From Paenibacillus wynnii (GTDB taxonomy: Bacteria; Bacillota; Bacilli; Paenibacillales; Paenibacillaceae): 64,000 nt of DNA. A program made the translations under genes and the position numbers. Shown here piece by piece: positions 1 through 9,234 of this stretch (positions are counted from its first letter, which is position 1; the number at the start of each line of letters is the position of its first letter). The notes beneath the pieces are model-generated. The model searched no databases. It saw only the letters and a program-made list of their open reading frames with translations, and was not told the origin of the DNA. The DNA lies in assembly GCF_030812855.1 (NCBI RefSeq), contig NZ_JAUSTK010000001.1, positions 372,001-436,000 of the forward strand, in the 5' to 3' direction.

Positions 1-1
1 C

Positions 2-511
2 GGCTCCTACCTAAAAGCACAGCTTATTCTGATCTCTATTACCTTTGTGATCGTTCTTGTAGGGTTGTTTATTCTGGGCACCGGGAATGTCATCACTATG
101 GCGCTCATTTGTGCCGTATTCGATGTCCTGCCGCTGCTTGGAGTCTCGACGATTCTTATCCCTTGGATTATCTATTTGTTCATTCTCGGAAATATGTCGC
201 TCGCTATTGGATTGTTAGTTCTGCTAGTAATCGTTCTGGTTGTGCGTCAATTGCTTGAGCCGAAGATTACAGGGAACTCTATCGGTGTATCCTCAGCTTT
301 CCTCATGCTATCGTTCGTTATTTTATCGACTTCAGCCTTTGGCTTTGCCGGATTGATTTTGTCACCGATCCTGCTTATTTTGATTAAGGAGCTTCTGCAG
401 CAGGGCTATCTCCAGCGATGGATTTTCCTGCCGAAGGAAGAGTTTATCGTCTCTCCTTTTTCAACTGGTAATGAAACCGAAGCTGAAGATAACGAGAGCC
501 CTGAACTCTAA
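2..511 (+). CDS. ytvI: AI-2E/YtvI-like membrane protein, 3' part
   Basis: The reading frame is open from the first bases of the window, so the start lies upstream; about 169 C-terminal residues are present. They are almost wholly hydrophobic, with about four membrane segments, a short conserved stretch (LEPKITGNSIGVSS) and an acidic hydrophilic tail. This pattern is typical of the C-terminal half of the AI-2E transporter superfamily, and the wording is closest to the sporulation integral membrane protein YtvI of Bacillales. In that family the function is unproven beyond a sporulation link. It ends 4 bp before the 3' end of the convergent penicillin-binding protein gene. Symbol by similarity only. 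Confidence 0.75.
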   Translation, partial: GSYLKAQLILISITFVIVLVGLFILGTGNVITMALICAVFDVLPLLGVSTILIPWIIYLFILGNMSLAIGLLVLLVIVLVVRQLLEPKITGNSIGVSSAFLMLSFVILSTSAFGFAGLILSPILLILIKELLQQGYLQRWIFLPKEEFIVSPFSTGNETEAEDNESPEL

Positions 512-515
512 GATT

Positions 516-2300
516 TTATACAGGAGATGTCTCGGATAAAAGATCCATGACCTGCCCGAACAGCTTCGTTGCGGTATGCCGGTTGCCAGGAGCTACATTC
601 TGCACAACCACTGCTACAGTATATTGAGGACGGTCAAACGGGCCATAACCGATAAACCATTGGTTATTTCGCGGCAATCCCTTCACAAGGGTTTGTGCAG
701 TACCTGATTTTCCAGCCAAAGGCCATTTCGCGCTCTGCAGTGAACTGCCGGTGCCCTCCGTTACTACCTTACGCATCCAGGACAGTAGTAGCTCTGCAGT
801 GTTCTTAGAAATTCGGCCGAACGGAGTGGGTGCAAGATGACGAGATAGGTCCATCAGCTTTTGGCCATTTGCGAAATTGATCCTCTGCAGAATACGAGGA
901 GCGGTCACTTCACCTCCATGAAGAAGGGTTACTATAAGATTGGCCGCTTGAAGCGGTGAGACGCGAACATCCCTCTGACCAATAGCCGTTTGTACTCTGG
1001 TTCCGGCGTCATCAGTTACTAAAGTATTAAAAATCGTTCCCTTTTGTTCCCCTGCCAGCGGCTTTAAATGATTCATCCCGAGGGTATCGTCAGCTTGCCA
1101 GGTAATCTCTCTCCCCATCCCGAGTGCCATGGCAATAGATTGAAGCTGATTACCGCTTAGACGCTCGGCCAGAGTTGCAAATACAGTATTGCAGGACACG
1201 GCGAACCCTTCCTCAAGCGTAAGGGGCCCGTGTCCTTTTCCTTGCCGGCAGGACAAGCCGTATCTATCAAATTCACCCTTGCAAGAGAATAGTTCACCGG
1301 GGGATGTGACACCCGTTTCTATTGCAGCAGCAGCCGTTATAATTTTGAAAATCGATCCAGGCTCCATAGCCTTCAGCGCTCGATTGTTCCATTCCCCGCC
1401 CTCCGGTGAAATCTTTTCCGGATTATAAAAGGGCCGGGATACCATGGATACAACATCCCCGGTATGGGCGTCTAATACTACCACCGCGCCTTCTTTTACC
1501 CCCGCTTTAACAGCCAGTTCTTCAATTCCTTCCTGTATCTTCATATCTATCGTCGTGTAAAGAGATAGCGGATAATATGGATTAGCGGGGGTCCGTACCT
1601 TAATGTCACTTCCAGGCAGGCGATTCCCACGAGCATCCACTTGTGCGTATGCCTCAGTATGACCAACTCCTCGAAGCAAGGGCTCCAATGTCTTCTCCAA
1701 GCCCGCTGTTCCCTTCATTGGAATTCGAAGCCCGGCGGATGAGCGAGGTGCTGCTTCCGACAGGTATCCCATCCATTGGCGCCCGGATATATCTCCGTTA
1801 TATCTACGAGCAAAGGGCAGAACCTTCAGACCATCAATACCGAGACCGCTTATTTCTTCAGCTTGTATAGGAGTAATTGCCATAGGTTCGCCAGTAGCAG
1901 CGGAAGGCCACAAGATAGGCTCCTTGAGCGGAGAGATTTTGTTAAATAGTGCCTTATAATTAGTCCCTAATATTTCGGCCACACGATTCAGGGCTATATC
2001 ACGCTTCACATTGCCGTTATCCCCTTTGTTCTCCTCTTGCGGAAAAAAAGCCACCGTCCAAATGGTTTCACCCGCAAGCGGCTTGCCGTTTCGATCATAA
2101 AGACGGCCTCGCCCAGTATCTAATATGGTCTCCCGTTCACTCTGAACCTCCGCCATCTTAGCAAGGGAATACTCACTGTTAGGGACATGCCGGTCCTTAA
2201 GGAAGAATTGAACCCAAGCTAGCCGTAAAATCAAAATGGAAATGGCAGCACATAATATTATCAGTCCGCTAAAGATACGTTTATTGGGTTTATTCAGCAA
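516..2300 (-). CDS. Class B penicillin-binding protein (transpeptidase)
   Basis: A peptidoglycan D,D-transpeptidase anchored by one N-terminal membrane segment (about residues 10-32), acting outside the membrane on stem peptides. The PBP dimer domain follows (60-230), then the transpeptidase domain with all three signature motifs: SIFK (catalytic Ser316, Lys319), SCN (369-371) and KSG (531-533). The length of 594 aa resembles B. subtilis PbpI (PBP4b), which is the best guess for orthology, but SpoVD/PbpB-type relatives cannot be excluded; no PASTA domains are present. The start is TTG, supported by a GGGAGG site 7 nt upstream. It is monocistronic and convergent with the YtvI-like gene. No active-site residue is missing. 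Confidence 0.9.
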   Translation of the reverse strand: MLNKPNKRIFSGLIILCAAISILILRLAWVQFFLKDRHVPNSEYSLAKMAEVQSERETILDTGRGRLYDRNGKPLAGETIWTVAFFPQEENKGDNGNVKRDIALNRVAEILGTNYKALFNKISPLKEPILWPSAATGEPMAITPIQAEEISGLGIDGLKVLPFARRYNGDISGRQWMGYLSEAAPRSSAGLRIPMKGTAGLEKTLEPLLRGVGHTEAYAQVDARGNRLPGSDIKVRTPANPYYPLSLYTTIDMKIQEGIEELAVKAGVKEGAVVVLDAHTGDVVSMVSRPFYNPEKISPEGGEWNNRALKAMEPGSIFKIITAAAAIETGVTSPGELFSCKGEFDRYGLSCRQGKGHGPLTLEEGFAVSCNTVFATLAERLSGNQLQSIAMALGMGREITWQADDTLGMNHLKPLAGEQKGTIFNTLVTDDAGTRVQTAIGQRDVRVSPLQAANLIVTLLHGGEVTAPRILQRINFANGQKLMDLSRHLAPTPFGRISKNTAELLLSWMRKVVTEGTGSSLQSAKWPLAGKSGTAQTLVKGLPRNNQWFIGYGPFDRPQYTVAVVVQNVAPGNRHTATKLFGQVMDLLSETSPV

Positions 2301-2390
2301 GAATCTTCCTCCCGGCAGGCTTTCTTATATGTTTGTTCAAAGCTTTCTTCTATTATGTCCTTTCATAGCACAACGGAAACTTAGAACGAC

Positions 2391-3087
2391 AAAAAGAGGC
2401 TGTCCCATAAGCCATAAAATGGCTACTTGCGACAGTTCTTGTTTTTTGAGTAGGAACGAGTTTGACACTCGATGTGGACGCTCCACGAACGGACCGTTGT
2501 TACAATAGCTGCCCAGTCCATATTTTTTTTAATTCCCCTTAGCGGCGAAAATACGGACACAAAGGCGACCGCTGCCGCTTTCCACAATCGTCCCGTTCTC
2601 TCCGCTGCTTTGAGTAGGAAAAGTTTCTACAATTCTCTTAAAATCTTCTTTGGTAAAATGGAGGTACCACCAAACATCCCATAAGGAGCGTTGTAGACGG
2701 GACCCTTTAAGTTGACGAACAGCGGGAAGAGCGAATTCAACAAGGTGGCAACCTCGCCGAAGAAAAAGCCAGTCAAAAGTTGGAAACCCGATTCCAGGAG
2801 AAGCCGAAAGATAAACCACTGAAGAGAGCGGTAACGTCAGTTCCGCAATGATTTGCTCCTTCGCCTACAAAAATACGAACAATAACAGCGCTAGGGATTA
2901 ATATCGAAAAGTATATAAGCTGAAGAAAAGAAAATAACAAAAGCGAAAAGTAACGGGGAGGGAAATTTGGAACTGTAGGAGCGAGAGCGACCGCCCGTAA
3001 GCTTTCCGTAGGAAAGCTCGCTCGAAAGCATAAGCTGTATCCGGATTTAACCGTCGCTAAAAAGCGGATAAAATCAAAGAACTTAAA
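2391..3087. repeat. Gene-free, repeat-rich intergenic region
   Basis: About 700 bp without a convincing gene. At 2404-2450 there is an imperfect inverted repeat (AGCCAT/ATGGCT core) that looks like an insertion-sequence end or mobile hairpin. At 2981-3045 runs such as GGAGCGAGAGCGACCGCCC and a hairpin (GCTTTCC/GGAAAGC) occur. Bases 2911-2965 on the minus strand resemble 26325-26372 on the plus strand, so part of this region is a dispersed repeat of the genome. An open frame of 96 codons at 2529-2819 (minus) has no ribosome binding site that I can see and is probably repeat-derived. Function unknown. Confidence 0.45.
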
Positions 3088-3125
3088 TAGCCAGTCTCCA
3101 ATAACCCAGAGACTGGCTAGTTTTT
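3088..3125. terminator. Bidirectional-type terminator hairpin
   Basis: Perfect 11-bp inverted repeat (TAGCCAGTCTC / GAGACTGGCTA) with a 10-nt loop. A T-run follows on the plus strand and a weaker A/T tail on the minus strand. It lies just past the 3' end of the minus-strand chemoreceptor gene and probably ends its transcript. Confidence 0.7.
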
Positions 3126-3198
3126 AGCTTTTACAGCTTTGAAGTGCAAAAGTCTGTCTAATTCTTGAAAAATATCTACTTTTGAGACAGCTTAACTA

Positions 3199-5235
3199 TT
3201 ATACACTGAATCTGGATAGTCTTTCCTTTAACTTCACGGAAGCATTCTTAAGACTGGCGGAAAGTTCAACGAGATGGTCGCTCACATTTTGTTGTTCACC
3301 GCTAAGAGAGGCCACTTCCTGTGATGCCGCAGAAGATTGTTCAGCCACCGAGCTCACATTCTCCATGGCTTCAGACATCACGCTTTGCGAATGACTGAGA
3401 CCGTTGATTGATGTTGTCACCGATTCCAACCGGTCAATGAAGTGATCCATCTGCCCTTTTACAGTTATAAAGATGTCACTGGTATTCTTAACAGAGGATA
3501 CCTGTTCCTCAAAGAGCGGAGCAACATGGGACAGGGCCGTTACCGTCTCATTCATATCTGTCATTATTTTGTCGGTAATTTCAGCCACTACAGCTATAGA
3601 ACGCTTGGACTGTTCTGCCAGTCCGCGGATCTCTCCCGCAACAACCATGAACCCTCTTCCGGACTCACCTGCGCGTGCGGCTTCAATCGTTGCATTCAGA
3701 GATAATACATTCGTCTGCTGTGCAATGTTCTCCATAACTTCAAGAACTTTGATAACAGAAAATGCAGTCTCCTTCAGTTCATTCACCTTCGTGACCAGAT
3801 CATGGGTCATTTCACCGGTAAGCGTTGTTTTATTCAACAATTCACCCATCTGAGTGACGCCTTCTTGGCTGAATTCTCCAACACTGCGTGCTGCTTGATC
3901 CATTTCGCGATTTGCAGCTATTACCGTATCCATTTGCTCTGAGATTCGGCTTGCCAGCTCATTGCCACGGTCCGCTTCCAGCGCCAAACTGCCTGCTCCG
4001 CCAGCAATTTCCTCTGTAGCAGATGCAATGTCACTCGCTGCAACGGCTGTTTTACGGGAAGCACCGCTGAGCTCATCTGCAGTTGCCAATATTTCCAGGG
4101 CTGCTTCATTAGTATGATTAACCAATTCAGTAATACGTTCCATCATCGTGTTGAAAGACTCCGAAAGCTGTCCGATTTCATCACGCGAGGTTACCTTTGT
4201 CCGAACGCTTAGATTTCCCTCTGAACCTTCAAACATTAACTCCTTCAAGTTGGACAACGGACGTGAAACCATTCTCATCATCCATAAGCCCACCAAAATA
4301 GCGATAACCGCTGCGCCGGCCACAACCAAATACGTGGTTTGCAGTATTCGCCCTGCATCCTTAACGAGGTTGCCTGCCGGAACAACACCAAGCACTTTCC
4401 ATTTAGAATCAACTACTGTACCATAAACCGCCAGAATGGATTCTCCATTCTCATCTATAGTAGGTAAAGACCCTGCTGCGGAGGTTACTCCTTTGAAAAG
4501 GGTACCTCCAAGACTTAAATATGAGTCGGCTCCCTCTGCCAAAGAAGACGCGATCACTTGATCCTGAGCCGTCATTAGTTGTATGTAGGAGCCTTCACCA
4601 AGATCTACTCCAGTCAGCTGATTCCCCATTACACTACTCTTAATATCGCAAACTACAATGAAACCACCATTATTGCCATCGTTTGTTATCGATTTCGCTA
4701 AATGCAATACACCCGGGGACTTGGGAGTCTGTGCTTCCGCTATCCATAAGCTTGTTGGCTCTTTCTGAAGTTGTTTAAACCAAGCGCTAGATTTGGCAGC
4801 TTTCTGAAACGAATCATTAATTGTTCCAGCAGCTGCTACAGGCAGGGTCTCATTTAGAGGAAAGAGATACACGGCCTGTACATCCTTGTTATTCGAAAGC
4901 CAATTTGTAAGCTCTGTGAGTGTACTGCCGCTATCCGTATTTGCCTGTTTAACTGCATCCTTGATTTGCTGATTATAGAACATCTGCTGTAAGTTATCTT
5001 CGAAGCGCAGTAATACAACATCCAATTTATTCGCTGTCTGGACTATGGTCTGCTCACTTGATTTTAATGCATTGTCCTCGATGGTTTGCTTGGCTACAGA
5101 ATAAGAAGTATAACCTAACGATAATACCAACACCATTGTCGCGATGAAAAAAATAAGAAAAAGCCGTACCCCTACAGATCTTGAGGGATGCAGCCGGAAA
5201 AGGATGCCTCCCTTTCGCGCTTTTGATGCATTCAA
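3199..5235 (-). CDS. Methyl-accepting chemotaxis protein
   Basis: A transmembrane chemoreceptor that senses an extracellular ligand and controls the CheA kinase. Seen in order: short basic N-terminus, membrane segment about 22-45, extracellular Cache-like sensor about 46-295, second membrane segment about 298-320, HAMP linker, then a long coiled-coil signalling domain. The conserved hairpin tip ([20 protein letters not shown], about 500-520, followed by [10 protein letters not shown]) is intact. 678 aa. The ligand is unknown. The TTG start is preceded by GGTGAT, matching the 3' part of a Shine-Dalgarno site. The signalling half is very similar to the receptor at 13681-15933, so the two are paralogues. 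No C-terminal CheR-tethering pentapeptide is visible. Confidence 0.9.
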   Translation of the reverse strand: MNASKARKGGILFRLHPSRSVGVRLFLIFFIATMVLVLSLGYTSYSVAKQTIEDNALKSSEQTIVQTANKLDVVLLRFEDNLQQMFYNQQIKDAVKQANTDSGSTLTELTNWLSNNKDVQAVYLFPLNETLPVAAAGTINDSFQKAAKSSAWFKQLQKEPTSLWIAEAQTPKSPGVLHLAKSITNDGNNGGFIVVCDIKSSVMGNQLTGVDLGEGSYIQLMTAQDQVIASSLAEGADSYLSLGGTLFKGVTSAAGSLPTIDENGESILAVYGTVVDSKWKVLGVVPAGNLVKDAGRILQTTYLVVAGAAVIAILVGLWMMRMVSRPLSNLKELMFEGSEGNLSVRTKVTSRDEIGQLSESFNTMMERITELVNHTNEAALEILATADELSGASRKTAVAASDIASATEEIAGGAGSLALEADRGNELASRISEQMDTVIAANREMDQAARSVGEFSQEGVTQMGELLNKTTLTGEMTHDLVTKVNELKETAFSVIKVLEVMENIAQQTNVLSLNATIEAARAGESGRGFMVVAGEIRGLAEQSKRSIAVVAEITDKIMTDMNETVTALSHVAPLFEEQVSSVKNTSDIFITVKGQMDHFIDRLESVTTSINGLSHSQSVMSEAMENVSSVAEQSSAASQEVASLSGEQQNVSDHLVELSASLKNASVKLKERLSRFSV

Positions 5236-5480
5236 CTAAATCACCCGCCATATCTACGTTTATCCTGAAGTTATCCTCACTACGTTGGTTAAAAAGTCTG
5301 CATAAACTAGACCCCAAGATATGGAAGATGTTCATGACCGTACTCATAATAAACTATTCGCACTTCCGAAGCTGTGATTTTATTGTTATGAGAAAATTAG
5401 GAGAACGAAGTCGAATGTTATCGCTTACCCCTCTGATTCATAGTGCTTTATGCCTAAGTCACATTTAAAGATCAATCATT

Positions 5481-5540
5481 AAAAAAGCATAAACGAAGAA
5501 AACTCTCCGCTTAGGATTAGTTTTCTGTTTATGCTTTTGT
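5481..5540 (-). terminator. Rho-independent terminator of the GH130 gene
   Basis: Long interrupted stem (AAAAGCATAAAC ... GTTTATGCTTTT, with inner AGAAAACT/AGTTTTCT) located 40 bp past the stop of the minus-strand GH130 gene. The rest of the 5236-5579 gap contains only the upstream region of the chemoreceptor; I see no gene in it. Confidence 0.75.
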
Positions 5541-5579
5541 TATTTAATATAGGTATATTTTCCTACTTAATTCTAAAAA

Positions 5580-6602
5580 TTAGATTTTCCCAATCTCGGC
5601 ATCGTCTCCAACTTCTTCATGGGTATCGATCACATAATTGACGATTTCTTGAACAGTAGTGTAAGCAACACCAACATAAGTATCAGCCGCACCGTAGTAG
5701 ATAGCAATTTTACCAGATTCAGCATCATGCAGTGTAGCACAAGGGAAGATAACGTTATTTACAAATCCTCTTTCCTCGTACCACTCTTCAGGAGTTAGCA
5801 CAAAGTTTTTGGAGCGGTATTTCACTTTGGAAGGCTCATCGAGATCCAGAATGACCGCACCCATGCTGTACACGAGCCCGTTGCATGTTCCAGTTACACC
5901 GTGATAGAACATCAACCAGCCTTCAGAAGTTTCGATTGGAGCCGGACCGCCCCCGATTTTTGTGCTTTGCCACCAACCTTGACCGCCTTTGGTCATTACA
6001 TGCCGATGCTTGCCCCAGTATACGAAATCAGGGCTTTCACTAAGGAATACGTCCCCGAATGGAGTGTGACCGCTATCACTTGGACGGGACAGCATAACGA
6101 AGTTGCCGTTTATTTTCTTAGGGAATAGCACACCATTTCGGTTAAACGGTAAGAACGGATTCTCCAGGCTGGTAAAGGATTTAAAGTCTTGCGTTTTGGC
6201 AATACCAATGGCAGCTCCGTAGAAATCCGTACACCAGATTATATAAAAGGTGTCCTCTACCTTTACTAGTCGCGGATCATAGGCATAACGCGGTTGATAG
6301 GGGTTCCCCGCTTCATCTATAAATTGAATAGGCTCATCATCAATTTTCCATTCAAGTCCATCCACACTATGTCCCATGCGCAGATGCGGGCGGGTAGTAT
6401 TGTCTTCGACACGAAATACACCAACAAAGCTACCTTCATGAGCGGCTACCGCACTGTTAAATATGCGAGCAACCCCCTTAGCCGGATTTCTCTTGATAAC
6501 CGGGTTATCACTGTGTCTCCATAGCGGGTTAACATGTCCTTCAGGCTTCTCCTGCCAAGGAACGTTAGGTAGATTATTACCAATCAACTGAACTTCTTTC
6601 AT
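5580..6602 (-). CDS. GH130 beta-1,4-mannooligosaccharide phosphorylase
   Basis: A cytoplasmic inverting phosphorylase of family GH130. It is predicted to cleave terminal mannose from beta-1,4-mannooligosaccharides with phosphate, giving mannose-1-phosphate. 340 aa with no signal peptide and the five-bladed propeller size expected. Visible family features are the early NPV/ARIFNSA region, the YAYDPRLVK segment carrying the presumed catalytic Asp, and GGGPAPIETSEGW. The length and these motifs fit subfamily GH130_2 (mannooligosaccharide phosphorylase) better than GH130_1, whose member is encoded divergently at 9235-10410. The gene is transcribed away from the mannanase operon across a shared 448-bp control region, so co-regulation is likely. 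Exact chain-length preference is inference. Confidence 0.85.
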   Translation of the reverse strand: MKEVQLIGNNLPNVPWQEKPEGHVNPLWRHSDNPVIKRNPAKGVARIFNSAVAAHEGSFVGVFRVEDNTTRPHLRMGHSVDGLEWKIDDEPIQFIDEAGNPYQPRYAYDPRLVKVEDTFYIIWCTDFYGAAIGIAKTQDFKSFTSLENPFLPFNRNGVLFPKKINGNFVMLSRPSDSGHTPFGDVFLSESPDFVYWGKHRHVMTKGGQGWWQSTKIGGGPAPIETSEGWLMFYHGVTGTCNGLVYSMGAVILDLDEPSKVKYRSKNFVLTPEEWYEERGFVNNVIFPCATLHDAESGKIAIYYGAADTYVGVAYTTVQEIVNYVIDTHEEVGDDAEIGKI

Positions 6603-7050
6603 AGTAAGGTAAGACTCCCTTCAATTTTTAAGTTAAGGATGTATCTATAAACACTCTAGTCAAAAAAACTAACAAATACAATAACTTTTATATCACCATC
6701 CTCAGTTTAGTTATATTAAAAACGATAATTAACAGCTGGGAATTTACAATAATACCGCTTACACGCCTATTATAATCCCATTTATTATTGAATACGATGG
6801 TTTTTATCGTTTTTTCTAGTCTTTTATTGTTATTTTTGTTTTATAATATGTATATGTTATTATTAAAAATCTCCACCAATCTTCACACTTAAATGCATTT
6901 CCCTCTTGAAATCAACGTCAAAAAAGTATATAACTGAATTGAAATGTTATTGTTAAATAATTAGTTAGTAATAACAAAATAACAAAATTAAAAAAAGCTC
7001 CTTGAACATCTCAGGTTTCACATTCACTTACAGAACAATGGGAGGTTGTC
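6603..7050. promoter_or_regulatory. Divergent control region of the mannan locus
   Basis: A very A+T-rich 448-bp region between the divergent GH130_2 and GH113 genes. It holds a CcpA-type cre candidate at 6750-6763 and an inverted pair AAAAACGATAA (about 6718-6728) and TTATCGTTTTT (about 6805-6815) some 75 bp apart, which could be operator half-sites. Several A/T-rich -10-like hexamers exist, but none pairs with a clear -35, so promoters are not assigned. No gene is seen in it. Confidence 0.5.
6750..6763 (-). promoter_or_regulatory. Candidate cre (CcpA) site
   Basis: Read on the minus strand the site is TGTAAGCGGTATTA, which keeps the TGTAAGCG half of the catabolite-responsive element consensus and departs in the second half. 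Its position between divergent glycan genes suggests carbon catabolite repression. A LacI-family operator is an alternative, since the centre is also CG. Confidence 0.45.
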
Positions 7051-8028
7051 ATGCTACTGAATAATGAGTATATCGGAGGCGTAACTTGGGGATTCGTGGG
7101 TAGACGGGGAACTTGGATGAACGATGAGGCTGAACAGTCCATGGAATTAATGCCTTTAACTACCGGAGCCAACTGGACGGCTATCGCCTTCAGCGCTCTA
7201 CAGGCCACTCCCCAATCCACAGAAATACCTTACTGGGACAAACCAACCGTAACGGATGAAGAGGTACATTGGGCGATATCCAAAGCCAAGTCATTGAACC
7301 TGAAGGTATGTCTAAAGCCGATTGTGAATTGTGCCGATGGAACCTGGCGGGCGCATATCAATTTTTTTGAAAAGGATGTTCCTTGCGAGCCTAAATGGTC
7401 TCAATGGTTCAGCTCATACAGTAACTTTATCCTCCATTATGCCGCAATGGCTGAAGAAACCGGCTGCGAGATGTTTTGTGTAGGCTGCGAGCTTGTTCAG
7501 TCGGATCGCCGTGACCAAGAATGGCGCACTTTGATCGCTGAGGTCCGCAAGGTCTACACCGGAATCCTAACTTATAATTGCGACAAATATCAGGAGGATA
7601 ATGTAACCTGGTGGGATGCTCTTGATGTGATTTCCTCCAGCGGATATTACCCCGAACATGACTGGGAAGCACAGCTTAACCGGATTGAAGAGGTTGTAAA
7701 GTCTCATGATAAGCCGTTTTTCTTCATGGAAGCAGGATGTCCAAGCCGAACGGGGAGTGCTGCAATCCCTAATGATTGGTCACTTCCGGGAGAACCCAGT
7801 CAACAGGAGCAAAGCCGTTTTTACCAGGCCATGTTCACTCATTGCAAGTCTAGAAAATGGGTTCAAGGCTTTATGTTATGGGATTGGCCGGCCCGTCTAT
7901 ACCCTGTAGAAGAAGGACCCCTGAACGATGATTACTGTATGTATGGCAAAGAGGCAGCGGGTATCATCAAAGAATATTACACCGAACAAATTTTATTTTA
8001 TAAGGATGTGAATGAGAAGAATGAGTAA
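7051..8028 (+). CDS. GH113-type endo-beta-1,4-mannanase
   Basis: A TIM-barrel glycosidase of 325 aa, matching the GH113 mannanase size (about 320 aa). The acid/base Glu is predicted at residue 147 (FCVGCELVQ) and the nucleophile Glu at 227 (FFFMEAGCP). The spacing of 80 residues and the numbering are close to the characterised Alicyclobacillus enzyme. There is no signal peptide, so it probably cleaves imported mannooligosaccharides in the cytoplasm. It is the first gene of a three-gene operon with the 2-epimerase (17-bp overlap) and GH130_1, which strongly supports a mannan role. The start ATG follows GGGAGG at good spacing. A GH5/GH53-like assignment was considered but fits less well. Confidence 0.85.
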   Translation: MLLNNEYIGGVTWGFVGRRGTWMNDEAEQSMELMPLTTGANWTAIAFSALQATPQSTEIPYWDKPTVTDEEVHWAISKAKSLNLKVCLKPIVNCADGTWRAHINFFEKDVPCEPKWSQWFSSYSNFILHYAAMAEETGCEMFCVGCELVQSDRRDQEWRTLIAEVRKVYTGILTYNCDKYQEDNVTWWDALDVISSSGYYPEHDWEAQLNRIEEVVKSHDKPFFFMEAGCPSRTGSAAIPNDWSLPGEPSQQEQSRFYQAMFTHCKSRKWVQGFMLWDWPARLYPVEEGPLNDDYCMYGKEAAGIIKEYYTEQILFYKDVNEKNE

Positions 8029-9232
8029 CAAACCGGTGGAATGGTTGTCGCAACTGGAACACGAACTCAAAGAGAATATTCTTAGCTTCTGGATCCAACA
8101 TTCCGTAGACGAGAAAAATGGCGGTTTCCTGGGTGAAATCGACTCAAAGATGAACGTTATTGCCAATGCCCGGAAAAGTCTAGTGCTGAACGCCCGGATT
8201 CTTTGGACATTTGCGAGCGCTTACCGAGTCTATGGTCAGCCTGAATATTTAACGATGGCAGACCGTGCCTATGCATATTTGCAAAGCTTTTTCACGGACA
8301 AGGAGTATGACGGACTTTATTGGATGGTTGATGCTGAAGGCCAGCCTTCAGAGGACAAAAAGCAGGTATATGGGCAAGCCTTTGTTATCTATGCTTTAGC
8401 CGAATATTACCGAGCAACTCCATCCCCAGAGGTATTGGAGAAGGCCATTGAGCTGTTTCACATGCTTGAGAAATACAGTTATGATTCCCGCAATAAAGGG
8501 TATATCGAAGCTTTGTCCCGTGAATGGCAAATGACAGACAACTTAACCTTAAGCAGTAAGGATATGAATGAGAAGAAATCGATGAACACACATCTGCATG
8601 TATTGGAAGCCTATACGGGGCTATATAGAATCTGGAAATCGGAGCTTCTGCATCATAAACTATCCGAACTAATTGAGATCATGCTGGATCATATTATCGA
8701 TCAGGAGGGGAAACACTTCCATCTATTCCTTGATGAGGAATGGAACGTTAAGTCTGACCGGATTTCCTACGGTCATGACATTGAAGGCAGCTGGCTGCTC
8801 GTAGAAGCTGCGGAGGTTTTGGGTGATCAAGCCATTCTACAACGTGTAAAAGCCGTAGCCGTTTCCATGGCCGAAGCCGTTCTTGCCGAGGGTATCGCTG
8901 AAGATCATGGGATTTGGAATGAAGCCGATCCTAGCGGTCTTGTAAGCAAGGATAAAGACTGGTGGCCGCAGGCCGAAGCTGTGGTTGGCTTCTACAATGC
9001 TTACCAACTAACAGGGGATACAAAGTTTGAAGATGCAGCTTTTGGAACCTGGACTTTTATTGACAAATACATCGTAGATCATGAACAGGGTGAATGGCAC
9101 TGGGGTGTGGATGAGAACCTCCAACCTCTTGCTTATGAGCCTAAAGTAAGTGCTTGGAAATGTCCTTATCATAACAGCAGAGCCTGCTTCGAAATGATCG
9201 AACGACTCAAATTAATCACAAAGGAGCACTAA
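8012..9232 (+). CDS. Cellobiose 2-epimerase family enzyme (AGE superfamily)
   Basis: Member of the N-acylglucosamine 2-epimerase fold. It is predicted to epimerise the reducing-end sugar of beta-1,4 disaccharides, in this context mannobiose to mannosyl-glucose. 406 aa, the usual length of cellobiose 2-epimerases. Visible signatures are [13 protein letters not shown] (55-67), [11 protein letters not shown] with His194/His196, [11 protein letters not shown] with His255, WWPQAEA, and the C-terminal [10 protein letters not shown] with His387; the histidines match the catalytic set of the family. It overlaps the mannanase gene by 17 bp and is 2 bp from GH130_1, implying translational coupling. The start at 8012 has AAGGATG upstream; a second ATG three codons later is possible. 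The substrate is inferred from context. Confidence 0.85.
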   Translation: MRRMSNKPVEWLSQLEHELKENILSFWIQHSVDEKNGGFLGEIDSKMNVIANARKSLVLNARILWTFASAYRVYGQPEYLTMADRAYAYLQSFFTDKEYDGLYWMVDAEGQPSEDKKQVYGQAFVIYALAEYYRATPSPEVLEKAIELFHMLEKYSYDSRNKGYIEALSREWQMTDNLTLSSKDMNEKKSMNTHLHVLEAYTGLYRIWKSELLHHKLSELIEIMLDHIIDQEGKHFHLFLDEEWNVKSDRISYGHDIEGSWLLVEAAEVLGDQAILQRVKAVAVSMAEAVLAEGIAEDHGIWNEADPSGLVSKDKDWWPQAEAVVGFYNAYQLTGDTKFEDAAFGTWTFIDKYIVDHEQGEWHWGVDENLQPLAYEPKVSAWKCPYHNSRACFEMIERLKLITKEH

Positions 9233-9234
9233 TC

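Noticed and set aside
2529-2819. 96-codon minus-strand frame
   Set aside because: No ribosome binding site or recognisable domain; it lies inside a repeat-rich region.
7051-8028. GH5 or GH53 assignment of the mannanase
   Set aside because: Length, the VGCELV and FMEAGCP motifs and the context agree better with GH113.
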